Source: Amorphophallus konjac
Lineage: Eukaryota; Streptophyta; Magnoliopsida; Alismatales; Araceae
Assembly: GCA_022559845.1 (NCBI GenBank)
Contig: CM040120.1
Location: 169,614,334-169,678,333, forward strand
Length of the DNA: 64,000 nt
Reading direction: 5' to 3'
Part shown: positions 1-11,244 of the stretch, piece after piece
Layout of the letters: each line of letters starts with the position of its first letter
Position numbering within the stretch: position 1 is the first letter of the stretch
Program-made: the position numbers and the translations under genes
The notes under the pieces: generated by a model
The model's input: the letters and a program-made list of their open reading frames with translations, nothing else
Told to the model about the DNA's origin: nothing
The model's database searches: none

Positions 1-152
1 ACCAATTGATGGGAGAAATACCAATTGTTAAGAGAGATTGTGAAGCTCAAAGTTTTCAGAATATGATTAAGGTTTGTCAACAAAATCAATAAGAAAGGAT
101 ATGCAATGAGTTCTGACAGATGTATGCATTTGACAACCTATATGTAATGCAT

Positions 153-166
153 TGACTCCCCCTCAC
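153..166 (-). other. Polypurine tract 2 of copia A
   Basis: On the minus strand this reads GTGAGGGGGAGTC, a purine run of the kind that primes plus-strand synthesis just before the 3' LTR. It lies about 130 bp beyond the first tract. Confidence 0.6.
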
Positions 167-285
167 AATATGCATTCAAACTCTCTTTTTTTTGGCATTT
201 TCAATATAAGGAAATGCAATGCACTATATGTACGCAGGGACATGCAAAGACTCAACATTGAATGCTATGCAAGGATATGCAACTA

Positions 286-300
286 ACTCCCCCTGAAAAC
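286..300 (-). other. Polypurine tract 1 of copia A
   Basis: On the minus strand this reads GTTTTCAGGGGGAGT. The same CAGGGGGAG core recurs after the RNase H region of copia B at 52267-52275, which supports its identity as a copia polypurine tract. Confidence 0.65.
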
Positions 301-808
301 ATGCAATGTTTGCACTGAAAACTGAACATATGATTCCAAATGATATTGTGACTTGTGCACAATCAGACTGTCCTATCAGCAAAGTGACCCATGGTACTAG
401 GCGGAGCACTTGGTCTAAAAGACCACCTCACACATAGTAAGAACTTCCAGACAGACTTCCCTGCCTTTTGGTACCTTACCATTTATATACCATTGAGGTC
501 ATGCATAATAATTCAACATGCAGTCCTATATGCAATTCAGAATTGCAGTGAGCTATTGCAACACACAAGTTTCAAGCCACATTTATAAGCAGTTCAGATT
601 TTTTCAGAAAATTCGAAATGCAATTTATTTTCAGAGTTTATGCATAACACAATTATCAAGCAATTGCAATTAGCAGATATGCAAGAATTTCAAAATAGGA
701 GATGCAGAGAAATTACCTGAAATTTTCAGAAGGGGTTTTTCTTTGAGTGCCTTTGTTTATTTCCCCCTTTTATTCCTTAGCTTCCAAGGCACACCTGTAG
801 CAGACACA
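301..808. other. Non-coding 3' region of copia A
   Basis: About 500 bp between the gag stop and polypurine tract 1. It is AT-rich, holds many ATGCAA/ATGCAT words and shows no pol remnant on either strand. The short reading frames here look random. Confidence 0.5.
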
Positions 809-3112
809 TCATTTTGATGTAACAGGTACCCAAGAAACCTTGGGTCCTGGTTTAGCAGTGACACTCCTAGTAGGTTTTCTCAGCACATTTTTAACTTGAT
901 GATCATTAAATTTCATCAGAGGATGACCATCCATCAAATGTCCAGATTTGCCATAATGATGGCAAGAGGCAGCAGTTTTCAAATCTGATTTATGCACATT
1001 CTTGTTAGCATGAATTCTATGTGCATATTCATGAGACTCCTTGTTAACAGAATAAACATTCTGTTTACCAAAACCAGTTTGGTTTTGATATCCTGCCAGC
1101 CAACAGGTTGCAGCCCTGTGACCTGGCTTCCCACAATGATGGCATGTAAATTTCGCAACATGGAGTTTAGCAGAGTTATTCTGAACATGCCAACAATCTC
1201 CAGCTCTGTGGCCTGGCTTCCCACAGTTATAACATGAAAGTTTTGCAAATTGTCTTACAGGGAATTTAGCATGTTTGAGATTCACAGTTCTACGCTGAAT
1301 ATGCCAACAGTCCTTGACTGTATGGCCATACTTCCCACATTTGAAGCACTCATTGTGCTTGCCTCTAAAAATATTTCTTCCAAAAATATTTCCATTTGCA
1401 GGGAGTTTAACAGTTTTAGAATTGAATTGTCTACCCTGAGCATGCCAACATTCAATGGCCCTGTGGCCCAATTTGCCACAGTGAAAGCATTCATTTTTCT
1501 TTTTGTTCTGTTTTTTGTTCTGAGCAGAGACATGTTTCCTAGCATGCTTTTTGTTGTCCTGTTTCAGAATGAAGCAATTATCCATAATGTGGCCAACCCT
1601 ACCACAGTAATGACATGAATTCTTGTTTTTATGTGCATGTGTATGTGTATTCATGTCAAGCACAAATTGAACTTTCTCAACATATTTAAAATCAGTCTTT
1701 TTCTTGGTGGCAGGAAAGTTCGAGTGATGTACTTCATGCATTTTTTCAATGTGATTCACTCCTTTCTTCACATGACTGACCTTTTCCATTTTTCTAGTTT
1801 GTTTCTAATTCTTCTGAACATTTGGTTATTTATTTTCTGAGGTGGTGGCTACATCTGATGCTTTGATAAAAGATGTCATTAGCTTGTTTTTGACAGCCTT
1901 TTTATTGACATTGTTGTAGCCTAACCCTTCCTTTTGAGTATTGACCTTAACTCCTAACAACCTATTCAGATTCTCTTGTCCACTCATAAACTTTGACAGA
2001 GATGTTTTCAGATCTTGAATTTCATTTTCTAGTGAGGAAATGTGTAACTCATAACTGGCAATCTCTTGCTCACTGCAATTCATAGCTTCATTCAAAACTT
2101 TGTTAGCAGTTTTATATTTCTCAATTTCATTTTTTAGATTGCTCAGTTTATCAGAATCTTCAATGCAAATAGTTTTTCCTCTTTCTAAAGTAAGAAGTCT
2201 TTCAGACATCCCACTGTTTAACAGCTTCAATTTTTCAATTTCCTTTTTAAGCTTATCATTTTGAACCAATTCATTTATTAGAAGTTGATCTTCTGAATTG
2301 ACTTCATACTTTCTTCCATTTTCAATTTCCTTCATATCTTTTTGCTGTTTTTCAAGATCTTTCTGTAATTCTATGTTTACAGACTTTATGGCATAAGTTT
2401 TTCAATCAGCAATTTGTTCTCCTGTTTAAGTTTCTCTGATTTTTCATCATCTTCTTTGGAGAGTTTTCTGAGAGTCATCTTCAGATTTTAGCTTGTTTAG
2501 TTCAGAGTAAACACATTCAAGTTCCTTCTTCAGTTGTGCATTCTGATTTTTATACATATGATTATCAGACAGACATGCATCATGAAATTGCTTTGTACTT
2601 GAACAGTTTTCACATGAAGAGCTAGAACTATCTATCCCAGTACCCTTCTTCAACTTTTTATACTGTTTTCTTAAGCTCTCATGTGACTCTAACAATTCAG
2701 CATATGCATTCTCCCAATCATCAAGAGAAAAATTCTCGAAGAGATTTACCTCATCATCATCATCTTCATTTTGGCTGCTGCTTTGATTGCTTCTGTCAGC
2801 CATCATGCAGCTGTCCTCGTTTACCCTGTGAAATTGCTTCAGCCTATCCAGGATGTCATTTGCTGAGCTGCAATTATGAAGACAAGACCATAAGGCTCTG
2901 TCAGTAGATGCTTTCATCAGGTTAAAAGCTTTCTGATTTTCTCCATCCTTTGATCTGTGTCTGTCGGTCCATTTGGACACTTTCGTTGGTAAGGTGTGAG
3001 GACCTTGTGAAATTAATTTTCACAGATCAGGATTAGCAGAATTAACATAAGCATGTAATGCAGTGTACCACTGACTGAAATCAGAACCACTAAAGACGGG
3101 TGGAAGAGCCAT
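809..3112 (-). pseudogene. Copia A gag with five or six zinc knuckles, disrupted
   Basis: Gag (capsid/nucleocapsid) that would package element RNA. The chosen start is the ATG at 3112, about 115 nt after the primer site, beginning MALPPVFSGSDFSQWY, as in copia UBN2-type gag. The N-terminal part resembles the gags of copia B and C. A long acidic and coiled-coil part follows (about 2750-1830), then a nucleocapsid (1789-809) with five perfect CX2CX4HX4C knuckles, among them CFHCGKLGHRAIEC and CYNCGKPGHRAGDC, and a sixth degenerate one (CHHYGKSGHLMDGH). Breaks: TGA near 3020-3022 at an expected Trp, frame changes between about 2450 and 2390, and two stops between 1825 and 1790. The knuckle-bearing part is open for 326 codons. 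Copia gags usually carry one knuckle. Confidence 0.8.
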
Positions 3113-3229
3113 TGAAACCAAATAGCGAGTAAATTCAAGGCAATAAGAATATTTATGCACTAAGAACAAATTAGCACCTAAAACTGCAACTTCGAATCTG
3201 CAGGTCGCTGGACCTTGTATGCAGACACC

Positions 3230-3241
3230 GCTCTGATACCA
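3230..3241 (-). other. Primer binding site of copia A
   Basis: The minus strand reads TGGTATCAGAGC, the standard plant retrotransposon site complementary to the 3' end of initiator Met tRNA. It fixes the element's orientation and places the 5' LTR to the right. Confidence 0.85.
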
Positions 3242-3584
3242 ATTAATAGGTTCAGTGCAAGGATTCAGAGGGGGGGTGAATGAATCCCACCCTTAAAAAC
3301 TTTTCGCTCAAAAAAAGACTAGAACATTATCAAATGCAAGATAGACAGTCTGAAGAACAAATTGAATTCTCTTTTAAACCAATGAGTAATTACATATAAG
3401 GCTCACCTAAATAAGCAACTAGCAGAAGCAGAAGAATGCAATCAACTCTCAGCACGGATAGAAACAAGAATGCATAAAGCAATCTGTGAAGGGGGTAGAA
3501 GATAAGGAACAAGCGCACAAGCCCAATCACACAGCACAGAAGATTTTTAGGTGGTTCGGTCACCAAGACCTACATCCACCCCAC

Positions 3585-4040
3585 ACTCCCAACCGGAGTG
3601 AGGATTCCACTAGCAACGCTAGCACAGCAGACTCAGTCTGCAACAAATGTTGCCAAACAGCTTGACCAGGGGAACACCCTCCCCTCTTCCTCCCAACAGG
3701 GGGGACACCCCAAGTGACTCCCAGCCACTTGGAAACCAAAGACACACGGTCTCTCTTCCTCCAGACCCGGAGGAAACCCCTGGACTTGCTACCCACAAGC
3801 CCAGAACTGGAGGACCAAACCTCCCTTCCTCCAAACCGGAGGGGAACCTAGAGACCCAAGTCTCTCTTCCTCTGAAACCCAGAGAGCAGCACAAGTGACA
3901 CCAAGTCACCTGCAGACTAGAGGTCTCGGACCTCCCTTCCTCCCAGCCGGAGGGAACCAACCACAAGTAGCACTCAGCTACTTGCAAACCGAAGACACAC
4001 GATCTCCCTTCTCCTGAGTCCACAGGAGGAACCCGACCTC
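3585..4040 (-). repeat. Alternating hairpin array in the copia A LTR
   Basis: About 450 bp with two kinds of small inverted repeat in alternation. Kind 1 pairs TTCCTCC with GGAGGAA (e.g. TTCCTCCAGACCCGGAGGAA near 3750) and recurs near 3685, 3825, 3935 and 4010. Kind 2 pairs CAAGTG with CACTTG or similar (near 3712, 3891, 3965). Spacing is roughly 65-75 bp. The region lies between the primer site and the TATA-like sequence at 14191-14204 (after removing element B), so the hairpins would fall in the transcribed leader. Open frames across it are by-products of the repeat. Confidence 0.6.
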
Positions 4041-4428
4041 AGACCAGAGGATTGGAAGTACAAAGCTAACCAAAGAAACAAAAGGGAAAAATAAGAAAGG
4101 AAAAATACACAGCGATCAGAAAGCTGTAAAGAAAGATAACATAGATGTGGCTCGCATGGAGCTGACTGGCCTGGATTTGATCCACGGTCCAGTAGGAACT
4201 TCTTCTGCTACTTCTCTTCTTCTTCTTGTGCTGGATCGACATCTTCTCTTCACTCTGCCTTTTTCTTTCTTCTCTCTTTCTTCTCACTTCTCACGAGCAC
4301 TATCTCTCTCTTTTCTTTCTTCTGCTCTCACTCTCACTTTCTTCTTCTTCTCTTTTTCTTCTTTTTCTCTTTTTCTGGATCGAAGGGCTTTCTGCTCTTT
4401 TTGGCTTCTTCTTCGATCAGTCTTCTAC
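4041..4428 (-). other. CT-rich leader part of the copia A LTR
   Basis: After 4200 the plus strand is a run of CTTCTT/TCTCTT tracts, so the minus-strand transcript would be GAA-rich. No gene is seen. The stretch ends at the TCTAC target duplication of element B and resumes at 14181. Confidence 0.5.
4424..4428. repeat. Target site duplication of element B, left
   Basis: TCTAC immediately before the TGATGTGA start of the left LTR. The same five bases follow the right LTR at 14176-14180. Confidence 0.85.
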
Positions 4429-6660
4429 TGATGTGACCCCACCTTGGGGTGATGACCACAAGACAATATGACCCTTGGACCTAAGGTTGCAAGCAAGCAA
4501 ATTGGCGATGACACCACTCGAGCGGCTCACTCGCTTGGTGCACACTTGTGCCCGTGGGCAACTAAACGGTAATGGAGAGGGTCCGGGGTGGGACAATGAT
4601 GCTCCGGTGGTTGGCAAGCTTGGGGAGAACCCCAATTGGGCTAGGGATGCCCACTCACGGGCGGCCGTCACACCATGGGTGTGGGTTGAAATGGCTCGCT
4701 CACAACTCGCCCGCGATGGACACTCACGTGTTCGGCAATTTGGGCCGGGCCCTCGCTCTCCGTCCGACGCAGCAAAGCAAGAATACTAAGCTAAGCAAGT
4801 GATATTGACCAGCAAGGAAAGGGGGACCGAGGCTCACCTAGCCAGCGTGAAGACGCCAACTCCAGCCGAAGACGGGGGCGAGCGGGGAGGCAAGGGTTTG
4901 CACCCGCAAGCAGCGTCGGTGTCGCTTCAAATATGCGAAAATATTATTACATGAACTACACCTCTCGCAGGAGGGGGGCTCTTGGGGTGGGGGTTAGACT
5001 TATTACAACCAAGATTACCTCCACGCAGGGAGGGGCCTTCAGCCGGCCAAGCGGGGTGGGGAAATTATGAAGAGAACGCCGACTCTCCAAGCTTCGCCGG
5101 TTCTGCCACTCTTCAGTTTTGCTAAATAGGTTGTCGATGAAGATGCTGCCACGGACTCAACCGAGCTCCAAATTTGATGAAACCGATGCCAAAAGTTCCC
5201 CAGCTGGCCGAGGATGATGCTTGAATTTTTTGGGAAGCTCTGGAACTCGGGGCTGATCGGAAGGGCGACTGGAGCAGGACAGCAACACTCTGCCTCTGAC
5301 TGATGCAGAACTGATACAGTGGATTGCAGAAAGCACTGCGGTCGCTCCCGAACTCCAAATCGAACGAAACTGGCAGTGACACGAACGTCGTCGGAGCAGC
5401 TTCGAGCAGAAATTGACGGGGCCACAATCCGAGGTCGGAGAAGAGAATGGTGGCCGGAGAAGTGAAGACAGGTCGAACCTGGACCTGCAGGGGGCAGACT
5501 GCACACTCCGGCGAAGAAATTCAGAACAAATAGCTTGGGCGGGCGATTGGCGTCGTTCATTCTGCTACTAATGGAGGACTAGATGAAGATGAATTTTGTA
5601 GAAGGAAGTGTGATCGAATTCCTCCAAGGTTGGCCGCTAAACGGCTTCCAAGATCGCTCTGGCCTTCAGTCTGGGACAGATTGCGCAGTCGTTGAAGATG
5701 ACGTTCCTCCGGACAGCTCCGAACTCGGATGCAAGCAGAAGTACCACCGTTGGAAAGAAGACTTGGAGACGATTCCAGCAATATACGATATGCCCCCGGG
5801 AGCCTTTAGGGGAAGTCGTGGCTGCTACTGCAAATCACTACTTTTCTGAAACCTGCAACAGGGACAGAATAGGTGGAGGAGAGGGTGTGGGGAAGGGCAT
5901 GAACAAGGGGTTATTTGGTGGATGGGGAAGGGGGGGTGCGACCTTGGGTGGTTAGGGAGGTGGGGAGATGAATGGGCACAGCCCAAAGGAGAGGGAAATT
6001 CGAAATTTGGCCTAGGGAAGGGCTCTTTCAGTCTTGGGGAGAGTGAGGGTTGCTTGGGAGAGTGGAAAGGTGCCTAGGAGAAGGGGTTTCCACCTAGGGG
6101 TTGGAGGGGGAATTGAATGAGTGCATGGGGAAGGGGCCTTAATGAGGGGTGAATGGGGAGGAGAGAGAATGAATTTTGAAATTGGGGTGGGGAGGAGAGA
6201 GAGAGGGGGCACAACCCACTTAGAGAGAGTGATAGTAAGAGAGAGAGAGAGAGAGGGAGATATTGAGAGGGAACTAGAAGGTGTGGAAATTTTCTGGATT
6301 CAATATTCAAGCATAATTATTACAAATGAGATAGGGTTGGGGCTATTTATAGACCCCACACTTTTCCTAAGACCAAACTAACTAATGACCAAACAGTCCA
6401 AGGGAGGGGCGCCCCTGGGCCTAGCCCAATGAATTGGGCCCATTAACCTATCAAACCAACATAATGACTTCAAGACTTAGGAAAATTACTTTCTAACCTA
6501 GGTACATGACTTAATAAAGGGAAAATTACATGTTTAAGACTGAAATAAAAATAAGAAAATTACATGACTCGACTCACAAACACATGAGGAACATAATGGC
6601 GTACACCGACGATCAATCCGAGCTTTAGAAAATGTGGAGGGGCAAGGGATGTCCCCATCA
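4429..6660 (-). repeat. 3' LTR of element B
   Basis: 2,232-bp LTR, collinear with 11924-14175. It holds a (GA)n run near 6236-6256 and a minus-strand TATA box (TATAAATAG, plus positions 6343-6351), the likely Pol II promoter. The 74-115-codon frames seen within it recur in the other LTR and look non-coding. Confidence 0.88.
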
Positions 6661-7030
6661 TACCCCCGGGGTGGGGAAAACTCGACCCTGTCGAGTATGG
6701 GTCCACCGAGGAAGTAGCATCCCAAACACAGTTCCGGGCGAACCTTGTTCTCCAAACTCGACCCATGTCCATAGCCGAGGAACGGTGCTTCCACTCGACA
6801 AAGTGGCTCGGACACACCCTCAGGCTGGCGAAGAGATCTTGCTTTGCTTAGTATTGCCGCCATGTGCTGACGTCGGGCTCTCTGGCTAGTTTGTGGTGGC
6901 ACTCCGAGGGTGTCTCTCACAAGGATAGGTGTAGGCTCAAGACACTCACTAGGATCCACCGCGGTACCCATAGAGGGTGCCGGATCCGCCACGTGGGATG
7001 TGGGATGAATCCCAAAACCCATTAGTAAGT
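6661..7030 (-). other. Internal 3' end of element B
   Basis: About 370 bp between the repeat ORF and the 3' LTR. No convincing polypurine tract is visible beside the LTR; the minus strand is C-rich there (TTTTCCCCACCCC). No gene recognised. Confidence 0.4.
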
Positions 7031-7699
7031 TCAACCCGTAAGCCGGGTGCCAAGGCCACTCGGAACTTGGCAAGGTCCAAGTCCTCGTGTCCTCAAATTG
7101 GAGGTGACCCTAGAGTAGAGCCACTCTAAAATCATCATCATCATCATCAAGTCGCCAACGTGGAATTTCAAGTGGCGCTCACGAGTTTTTGCCCGCCTTT
7201 TGTAATTCTCACCGCTTTTTGCTTGATGTATGTTTTGATGCATATGCCATGTACTAAGATGCGGTGTGAGTGAGTAGTGCGTGGTATGCAAAGGTGGTCC
7301 AGGGCAACCACATGTAGACCTATCATGCATTGATGTTATGAAGACTTTGAATGTCTTGGGAGGACCGGGGCATCCATAGGTGTCCCTTTCATGTGTGAGT
7401 GTGATGAGTGCCGGGGGACCCGGACATCCATGAATGCTCCTAACATGCTTGAGATTTATGATGAATGATGGTGGACCATTACAACCAAATATTGACCACT
7501 CATGTTTTCTTCTTGACATGTGGGTGATATGAATGAATGGACCCGACTTTCTAATCATGTCAAGTGGGGTGGTATGCCTAAGCACATGCATTTCAATCCT
7601 AGTGATGACTTCTATGTGCATAGGTGTGGGGTGGCCCTTGAGCTTCCATTCGTATGAGTCAAAGGGATCTAAGAAGGAGACATCATGGAGTGGGGCCAT
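7031..7699 (-). CDS. Hypothetical ORF with four GCPGPP-type repeats
   Basis: A 222-codon frame overlapping the end of the gag-like ORF in another frame. It has four evenly spaced motifs: GCNGPP, GCPGPP, GCPGPP, GCPGPP, about 20-25 residues apart, each preceded by a variable His/Ser-rich stretch. At the DNA level these are repeats with a GGNCATCCAT core on the plus strand. No family recognised. It may be an expressed second ORF or a translated tandem repeat; I cannot decide. Confidence 0.3.
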   Translation of the reverse strand: MAPLHDVSFLDPFDSYEWKLKGHPTPMHIEVITRIEMHVLRHTTPLDMIRKSGPFIHITHMSRRKHEWSIFGCNGPPSFIINLKHVRSIHGCPGPPALITLTHERDTYGCPGPPKTFKVFITSMHDRSTCGCPGPPLHTTHYSLTPHLSTWHMHQNIHQAKSGENYKRRAKTRERHLKFHVGDLMMMMMILEWLYSRVTSNLRTRGLGPCQVPSGLGTRLTG

Positions 7700-8862
7700 C
7701 TATCAATCCCATTGTGTATGTTGCCTATGGTTAAGGCTTCTTTGGTGTAACCCAATTCTAGGAAGGGAAGGTTTTGGGTTATCATGGGTGGTACGGGTAG
7801 GGTAAGGTGGGTGGTGAATAAGGTGAGTGGGTTATGTTGAGATCTAGGCTCCCATAGAAAAGGGTCAAAGGGATCATGGTAAGGGTCACCTTGGTAGGGG
7901 TACTCTATGCTCTCAAGGTCCTCGAATGGTGAGTCATCCTCCTTAATAATTGGGCCAAGGTTGCTAATGGGTTGACCGATCAAAGCACTTGGGATCTTAA
8001 TGGTTGGGGAGTGGACTAGGATAGGTTCTTCCTCCATAGGAAGAAGGAGGATGATCTCACTAGTAACTTGGCCATTAGTGTAGATGGAAGTGATGGAGCC
8101 AATGGAGGGATATGCTAGGCTAATGGTGTTAGTTTCGGACGGCCTCAAGGCTAGCATATTGGTCAAGTGAATTTGCCAATGTAGGTAGTTCACTAAGTCT
8201 CCCAAATCTTCCACACAATAGGAAGTTTGATAAGTGACATGTGGCTGAATGGGAATGATTTGGGATTGATATCCCATGGGTAGGTGGCATGGTTGTGAAC
8301 TCGGAATGGTGAGACCTTTCTTGAGCCATTGGAGTATGGACTTATCTATGGTGAGGTTGGGTGTCTCTAGAGGAGCTAGGCTAGAGGTGTGTGAGTTGTT
8401 TGGCCTTTGGATTTCTTCTATGTTGGGAGGTGGATTCGGATGTGCATCCTTCTCCACTTGGGTAGGTGTGTGGGTAGCAACTTCTATTGCTAATGGAGTA
8501 GGGGGATCTATGGTGGGTGGTTTGGTGATAGCTAGCGTATGACACACCCGGGGTGGTGAACAAGCATGGGCTTGGGTTCGGATAGGAAGGGGAAGTAGAG
8601 GAGGCCGAGGTTGGGGAAAGATTGGTGTAGGAAGTGGGAGGTGGGTTGGGTGAGGGGTTTTGGGTTGATTTGTTTTGGGAGATGTGTCCCTTTTTGGGGA
8701 CGATGGTGGGTTTGTGGTGGTGGTCAAGGGGGCTTGTGGGGTACGGGTTTGGTGAGGGGTTTTGGGTTTGGGGGTGGTGGCCATTATGGGCCTAGGTGGA
8801 GGGGTGGACGCGGTGTCCACTTGATTTTTAATGGTGAGGGTTGGATAAGTGGTGGTCACCAT
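7669..8862 (-). CDS. Element B gag-like ORF, C-terminal part
   Basis: Continues the frame of 11823-11245 once the insertion and one copy of the GGAGG duplication are removed; together about 590 codons without a stop. This part is very rich in Pro and Thr for its first ~130 residues, then becomes a mixed-composition domain (motifs such as ILQWLKKGL and YCVEDLGDLVNYLHWQ). It ends in a Ser-rich tail at 7669. No protease or zinc knuckle is seen. The unbroken joined frame suggests it was coding until the insertion. Confidence 0.6.
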   Translation of the reverse strand: MVTTTYPTLTIKNQVDTASTPPPRPIMATTPKPKTPHQTRTPQAPLTTTTNPPSSPKRDTSPKTNQPKTPHPTHLPLPTPIFPQPRPPLLPLPIRTQAHACSPPRVCHTLAITKPPTIDPPTPLAIEVATHTPTQVEKDAHPNPPPNIEEIQRPNNSHTSSLAPLETPNLTIDKSILQWLKKGLTIPSSQPCHLPMGYQSQIIPIQPHVTYQTSYCVEDLGDLVNYLHWQIHLTNMLALRPSETNTISLAYPSIGSITSIYTNGQVTSEIILLLPMEEEPILVHSPTIKIPSALIGQPISNLGPIIKEDDSPFEDLESIEYPYQGDPYHDPFDPFLWEPRSQHNPLTLFTTHLTLPVPPMITQNLPFLELGYTKEALTIGNIHNGIDRWPHSMMSPS

Positions 8863-8867
8863 GGAGG
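8863..8867. repeat. Target site duplication of nested LTR, left
   Basis: GGAGG before TGATAGAG, matched by GGAGG at 11245-11249 after CACATCA. Confidence 0.85.
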
Positions 8868-11244
8868 TGATAGAGACATCATCCACAATTCCCTTTGGCT
8901 AGGGTCCTCTTCACACTCCGGCATCATTTGAGTTCGGGCCTCTCTCTATAAAGGCCCACTTATCCATTTGTGCTATTTATTTGAGTCATTTGATGTAATT
9001 TTCATTTTATTTGAGTCATGTCCCTAGGTCATTTTCCTAAGTTTGAGTGTCATTAGATTGTGTAATGTGCTATTGGGCCCAATTCTTCGGGCTTGGCCCA
9101 TGAGCCCCCCCTACCCCTTCGGTTATTTGTTATTGAGTCTTTTTGTAAGGGACTTATTGTAAAATGTGGGCTTCCTATATATAGGGCCCCATTTCCTTCA
9201 TTTGGAACTTAATGAATGATTCAATACAAAAGATTTCCATTTGAGTATTCAAATCTAGTTTAGTGGAGTGAATCCTATAGTTGGGTGAGAAGCCCTAGGG
9301 GAGTGATTCCCCACCCCTCCTCTCTCTCTATCCCTCTTCTCTCTCCTTCCACTAAGGGGTTCGCCCCATTCCTCTCTCCTCCCCCTCCACCCTTCCACCT
9401 CCAACCCCCACCTACCACCATTAAAGCCCCCCACTTCCCCACACCCCATTTACTACACCCCCTAGTCCCAAGGTAGGAATCTCCCCATTCCAACACCATA
9501 CTCCCCATTCCAACCAGATCTTCTCCATTCCAACACAATCACTCCACTTCCCCACACCATCTCTCAACTTCCAAAGCCATTTCAAATTTGAAATCCACCT
9601 TCCCTCCATGTTTTGGCCGCCCCCCTCCCCTCCCTTCTAGTTAGGGTCGCCCCTCCCACCTCCCTCCATTCTCATCCCTTGCACCCACCTTCCCCTACCT
9701 CCAGCTGAGAACCTGCGCCCCCTGCCCCCCTCCCATCTCTTTCCTTTCACCATTAGCATCCCCACCCCTCCCACAAACTTCATCTTTCACCCCCATCACC
9801 CCTTTCACACATACACATCCTCCATCTTCTTCTTTAGGTCATTTTGGTGGCTTCAACAAAGTCTGCAGGTTGCTGTCCAAATGATGTAGAGATACCAGTA
9901 GCTTGCAGAAGCCATCACGGTCAGCTACCTGCGATTCTGAAGGCATAAGAGGGATCCACGGAAGCGGCTGCCTGTCCTCTTTGTAACGGAAGTGGTTTCG
10001 TCCTCATCGGAGCTCGCTGCTGCCCAGGAACCCCGTTCTTCCCTGACTGCGCAGGTCGGCCACTACAGAGTTCCAGAACCGGAGGAAAAGCTTCATCACA
10101 ACGAGCCCCGAGGAATCAGGCCACAAGGTCTTATGCAAAGTTCTTCCTCGGCCCGTCTACTTTCAGAAAAAAGAAGCGGAAGTCCATTCAGCATCCGGAA
10201 ACAGAAGTTACCAATTTTCTTCCACGGTCGCGCGACTCTGTCTTCCACAGTCTGCACCGACCCCTCCTCACTCTTCTGATGCCACAGATCGTCTACGGCA
10301 TTCTCTGGCATCCCTGTTTCTTTTACTGCAAAGAGGACTTACCCACGGTTCTAACGGCGCTGACGGCATCTAATTTGGAGTTCGGGAGCGGCCGAGAAAG
10401 CCTCTTCTTCCCACTGTTGGTGACCTGTCACTGCTAGTCCGAGAATCAGAGGCCCTGTTCGAGCTCCCGCCCCGACCGGCAGCGACCCCAGGAGAAAATA
10501 ACAAAATTCTGAAGCATCCCAGCTCCTGTAACAAAGAGTTCCCCACTGGTCTCGTCCCCGGAAAAATTCCAGAGGCAGATCTATAGCTCCGGGACCGACT
10601 GTCTGTCCCCTTTGGCTGAAAGGACGCAGATTCGGCATCTTCGTTGCTTCACCATCTTCGACTTAGTTTTCCCCTCCCCGCTTGGCCGGCTGAAGGCCCC
10701 TCCCTGTGTGGAGGTAGTTTTGATTGTAATCATTTAACCCCCACCCCAAGATCCCCCTCCTGTGAGAGGCGTAGTGTTGTAATTGGTTTAAGCAGGTCAA
10801 GCTTCACCGCCGCGGCGTGTGGGGATCCACCGCCTCCCCGCTCGCCCTCGTCTCCGAGCGGGACCGGTTTCTTCAAGCCGGTCGAGTAAGTGTTCTAACC
10901 TCGCTCCATTTAGTGCTTGTCCTTCAATATTAGTTCTTGATTCCGCTGGTTAAGCGAGTGAGAGCCCGATCCTCAAGCCCCGTTGTCTTGAGTGATCCCC
11001 ATGGGAAATTGCAACCGGTGCCCTTGGCACTTTGTCGGCCCCCTTTGATTTGGGCATCCATACCCATTGGGAATCAAGTCTTGGCCTTGCTGGCCCTCTA
11101 CCAGCAAGGGCCAAACCCCTCAACCTCACCTTGGCATTGCCAAGTCACCCCGGGTTTGGGTGAGCGACGATAGAGCGGTGGCCCAACTTAGCCCATTTGA
11201 ATGCAATTGTGCTTGCTTGCTAGGTCCAAGGGTGTGTCACATCA
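8868..11244 (+). mobile_element. Solo-LTR-like insertion nested in element B
   Basis: 2,377 bp with TG...CA ends (TGATAGAGACATC ... GTGTGTCACATCA) and a 5-bp GGAGG duplication, splitting the element B ORF. It is plus-oriented: a TATA box (CCTATATATAGG, 9174-9185) is followed by a leader. The last ~40 bp resemble the end of the element B LTR on its own coding strand (CTTGCTTGC ... AGGTCCAAGGG ... GTCACATCA), so it comes from a related family. There is no primer site, gag or pol inside and only one LTR, hence solo LTR, the usual product of recombination between two LTRs. From 9300 to 9830 the plus strand is strongly C-rich. Confidence 0.8.

Larger units (their letters stand above)
1..4428 (-). 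mobile_element. Copia A: gag-only Ty1/copia element, left part
   Basis: Minus-strand Ty1/copia retrotransposon. Reading leftward from 3241 the order is primer site (3230-3241), gag (3112-809), about 500 bp without coding sequence, two polypurine tracts (286-300 and 153-166), then probably the start of the 3' LTR near position 82, running off the window. No protease, integrase, reverse transcriptase or RNase H lies between gag and the polypurine tracts, so the copy is non-autonomous. The 5' LTR begins just right of 3243 and is cut at 4428 by element B. Two polypurine tracts ahead of the 3' LTR and a long coiled-coil gag recall Sirevirus-type copia elements; that placement is inference. Exact LTR ends are not resolved. 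Confidence 0.75.

Noticed and set aside
4475..5560. Frames of 80-173 codons repeated at 11970-13001
   Set aside because: They lie in the two LTRs of element B; both strands are open over the same stretches and no protein family is recognisable.
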